Shown in pieces: positions 58,344-64,000 of a DNA stretch of 64,000 bases. The DNA is from Bacillota bacterium (GTDB lineage Bacteria; Bacillota; Clostridia; Christensenellales; Aristaeellaceae): NCBI GenBank assembly GCA_023411395.1, contig JAEYOV010000034.1, forward strand, positions 56,273-120,272. Direction: 5' to 3'. The number at the start of each line of letters is the position of its first letter. Position 1 is the first letter of the stretch. The notes under the pieces are model-generated. The model did not search any database, was not told the origin of the DNA, and saw only the letters and a list, made by a program, of their open reading frames with translations. The position numbers and the translations under genes were made by a program.

Positions 58344-59816
58344 TTACTGCCACTCAATGCCCGAAAAATTGTGGCTGGGGGTGAGATCGTACACCACCCG
58401 TACCACCTGGGGCAGGGTTTTCAATATGCGCCCCGAAACCCGCTCCAGAAGATCAAAGGGGAGCCGGGCTGCCAATGCCGTCGCGCTTTCGCTGGCGTGC
58501 ACGGCCCTCAGGCATATGGCAATGCCGTTCAAGCCGCTTTGCGTCAAATCGCTGAGCACCGCAAAATGCTGCCAAAGCCGCTTTCCCTGGCCGCTTTGGG
58601 CAACCTCCTCCTGGAAAATGGCGTCGGCCTCCCGCAGTATAAAAAGCCGCTGGGAGGTCACGTCCCCCATGATGCGCACCGCCAGCCCCGCGCCGGGGAA
58701 GGGCTGCCGGGAGGAAATTTCCTGCGGCATCCCCATCTCCTCGCCTACGCGGCGGATCTCATCCTTGAACAGTTCCTTTACAGGCTCCACCACAATGGCC
58801 TTTCGGGAGCGCATGCTTGCGGCAATGGGCGTCTCGGCGCCTGTGCTGACCATATAATCGGAATAATTGGTCCCCTGCAGCAAAACGCTGACATCCGGCG
58901 TCTTGTTCGCTTCGGCGGCAAGTATTTCCTGCAGAAGGCGCATGACGGTCTGGCTTTTCCGCTCGGGGTCCACAATGCCCGAAAGCTCGCGCAAAAAGCG
59001 GTCCGCCGCATCGACCCGCACTATGTTCAGACCCAGCGCGTCACGGTAGAAGGACATTACGAATTCGCCTTCACCCTTGCGCAAAAGGCCCGTATCCACA
59101 AAAATGCATTTCAGCCGCGTGCCGATGGCCATATGGCCAAGCATGGCGCAAACGCCGCTGTCCACGCCGCCGGAGATGGCGCACAGCGCCATGCCTTCGC
59201 CAACCACACGGCGAATCTCATCCACTGCGCGCTGGATAAAGGCGGCGCTGTCCCACCAGGGCGTGCAGCCGCACACCTTCAAAGCAAAATTTGCCAATAT
59301 TTGAATGCCGTCCGGATCGTTCTGCTCCACCTGGAACTGCAGGCCGTACACCCGCTTCTCAAGATGGGCAAAGCCGATCACCGCCTCCCGCGCAAAGGCG
59401 GCAGGCGTCAGGCCTTCCGAAAGCGTAAGGGGCCTGACGAATGTCATCATGCGCTCGCCCTCGGCCACCTCCTCAAACAGGGGCAGCTCCGCCTGGTAGG
59501 CAACAGGCGCGGCGCTCTGCTCCAGATAGGAATCCGCGGCCTGGCCATTTAGCAGGCCGCATAAAGCAGCCGCCGCGTCGCCCAAAGCAAGCACCGGCAG
59601 ATTCATTTCCATAAGCTCCCGGTCAAAGCCCGGCAGGCTCAGCCCGCCCTGGGAGCCGCCTGCCAGGATCAGCCCCAGCGGTTCCTGCTCCCTCACCTCA
59701 TCCGGCGCGATATCCGCGGGAACGATCTTGCAATATACCCGCTCTGCCCGAAGCTTTCGTGCAACGGATCGGCTGTTCGCCTCGTCAAAAGCAACGATCA
59801 GCACCATATCGCGCAT
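58344..59816 (-). CDS. GMP synthase homologue with degenerate glutaminase domain
   Basis: 490 residues in the GuaA order: class I amidotransferase domain (1-180), ATP pyrophosphatase domain with SGGVDSG (about 215) and FVDTGLLR, and the GMP-synthase dimerisation domain (RQPFPGAGLAVRI; end ...GIEWQ). The glutaminase part lost its residues: Cys of GVCYG is Gly79, QFHPE is QFQVE (Gln162 for His), SGGP is AGGS. The XMP-binding SHHNVGG is missing and KPPATIEWE is SHNFSGIEWQ. It is next to guaB, but it may be ammonia-dependent or do another ATP-pyrophosphatase reaction. ATG 59816 is seven bases after GGGAGG. Confidence 0.75.
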   Translation of the reverse strand: MRDMVLIVAFDEANSRSVARKLRAERVYCKIVPADIAPDEVREQEPLGLILAGGSQGGLSLPGFDRELMEMNLPVLALGDAAAALCGLLNGQAADSYLEQSAAPVAYQAELPLFEEVAEGERMMTFVRPLTLSEGLTPAAFAREAVIGFAHLEKRVYGLQFQVEQNDPDGIQILANFALKVCGCTPWWDSAAFIQRAVDEIRRVVGEGMALCAISGGVDSGVCAMLGHMAIGTRLKCIFVDTGLLRKGEGEFVMSFYRDALGLNIVRVDAADRFLRELSGIVDPERKSQTVMRLLQEILAAEANKTPDVSVLLQGTNYSDYMVSTGAETPIAASMRSRKAIVVEPVKELFKDEIRRVGEEMGMPQEISSRQPFPGAGLAVRIMGDVTSQRLFILREADAIFQEEVAQSGQGKRLWQHFAVLSDLTQSGLNGIAICLRAVHASESATALAARLPFDLLERVSGRILKTLPQVVRVVYDLTPSHNFSGIEWQ

Positions 59817-59934
59817 AAGGATACCTCCCGGTTTCAACACATAAGGAATACCATTCGACACCCGGATGCCAAATCCTGCATCATCGTCAGTATATCAAAC
59901 CTGTTACGCTTTCATGAATTTGTAAAGCGGAACA

Positions 59935-60190
59935 ATGAGGGGGAACCGCGGTTCCCCCTCAGACTATCAACAAACCCCGGGAGGTATTGGAGGGCCGAAG
60001 TCCTCCAATTGAGATCGAAAATCAGCGACATGTGCGGTGATTTTCGCAGGAATTTCGAAGAAATTCCTACCTTGCCCGAGCAAACGGCTGTAAAAACCGC
60101 AGGTTTTTGCAGAGCAGCGAGGGAAAACCCTCGACAAAGGGGCGCATGCCACTTTGTCGACACCCTGAGGGGGAACCGCGGTTCCCCCTT
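59935..60190. repeat. Structured intergenic element, copy B
   Basis: Flanked by two copies of the self-complementary hairpin GAGGGGGAACCGCGGTTCCC (59936 and 60168). Between them: ATTGGAGG/CCTCCAAT; CGAAAATCA (60016-60024) with TGATTTTCG (60038-60046), enclosing the conserved GCGACA...CGG; GGAATTTC-GAA-GAAATTCC (60049-60067); CCTTGC/GCGAGG enclosing AAAAACC-GCA-GGTTTTT; GAGGG-AAAA-CCCTC; CGACAAAG/CTTTGTCG. It has copy A's architecture with compensating stem changes. Lies between guaB and the GuaA-like gene. Confidence 0.75.
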
Positions 60191-60221
60191 ATATCAGCCC
60201 GTTAACATCGGTCAATCCAAA

Positions 60222-60266
60222 GCCTTCCCCTGGAGGGGGAAGGTGGCGCGAAGCGCCGGATGAGGT
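60222..60266. repeat. Intergenic repeat, family R2 (copy 3, short)
   Basis: CCTTCCCC-TGGA-GGGGGAAGG, then GGCGCGAAGCGCC and GGATGAGG; the GTCACCC hairpin is missing here. Confidence 0.7.
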
Positions 60267-60325
60267 GTTTTACAGCCTCCTCCGGGAGAAGCCCCAAGCG
60301 AAGCGCAAAGCCCGCTTTGCGCGAA

Positions 60326-63952
<3,627 letters not shown>

Positions 63953-63965
63953 GGAACGCTTACGC

Positions 63966-64000
63966 CGGGGGGGGGGGCGCCCGCCCCCCCCCCCCCCCGG
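63966..64000. other. Homopolymer-rich tail of the window
   Basis: Eleven G, then short GC mix, then fifteen C, in a region otherwise not homopolymeric. More like an assembly or sequencing artefact than genuine sequence. Confidence 0.6.

Overview
The window looks like chromosome from a GC-rich, endospore-forming member of the Clostridia (Bacillota). The clearest reasons are a complete eight-gene spoIIIA operon (44432-49065), strong AGGAGG ribosome binding sites before most genes, LacI/TetR-controlled sugar ABC systems, a perfect CIRCE/HrcA site, and TTGACA-N17-TATAAT promoters. Placement near Christensenellales is only a guess. No rRNA, tRNA, CRISPR array, phage or transposase gene was seen.

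Layout. 1-3262: a diguanylate cyclase running off the left edge with an atypical receiver, then a TetR repressor divergent from a flavodoxin/ferredoxin plus FMN-binding redox pair. 3341-9922: a LacI regulator divergent from a sugar-import operon (lipoprotein, two permeases) ending in a GH65 phosphorylase. 10031-19549: a second LacI regulator divergent from a six-gene operon (binding protein, two permeases, heparinase II/III-type lyase, DUF2264 protein, GH88 unsaturated uronyl hydrolase) that should import and dismantle uronic-acid oligosaccharides in the cytoplasm. 20015-31246: single genes (OGG-type glycosylase, PHP phosphoesterase, YmaF-like His-rich repeat protein, ABC exporter, Mo-cofactor lipoprotein, ketopantoate reductase-like, FN3-GH18 chitinase, aldo/keto reductase, VOC protein, HD protein). 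Between them lie several families of short palindromic repeats, and a stretch with its own promoter and terminator that looks like a non-coding RNA gene. 31706-44427: ASCH protein, a four-domain CoA-disulfide-reductase/rhodanese/TusA/DsrE fusion behind a Rex-like box, alpha-rhamnosidase GH78, a three-gene ABC export operon, an ECF sigma factor with a membrane partner, a LuxR-type two-component pair and a nucleoside hydrolase. 44432-49065: spoIIIAH to spoIIIAA. 49120-58278: L,D-transpeptidase, HemW, a cation:proton antiporter behind what I read as a fluoride riboswitch, small conserved proteins, a cell-wall amidase, an orphan MacB-type ATPase and a dipeptidase. 58344-63952: a GMP-synthase homologue that lacks its glutaminase catalytic residues, IMP dehydrogenase, and htpG under a perfect CIRCE element. 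The window ends in a homopolymer-rich tail that looks artefactual.

Most distinctive points: the fluoride-riboswitch/antiporter unit; an intergenic element of about 200-250 nt present twice with conserved hairpins and compensatory base changes (12748-12980, 59935-60190); the candidate ncRNA at 26397-26652; the GuaA-like protein without glutaminase residues; and the diguanylate cyclase whose receiver lacks the phospho-acceptor aspartate. All assignments come from reading the sequence and recalling family motifs; no database search was run.
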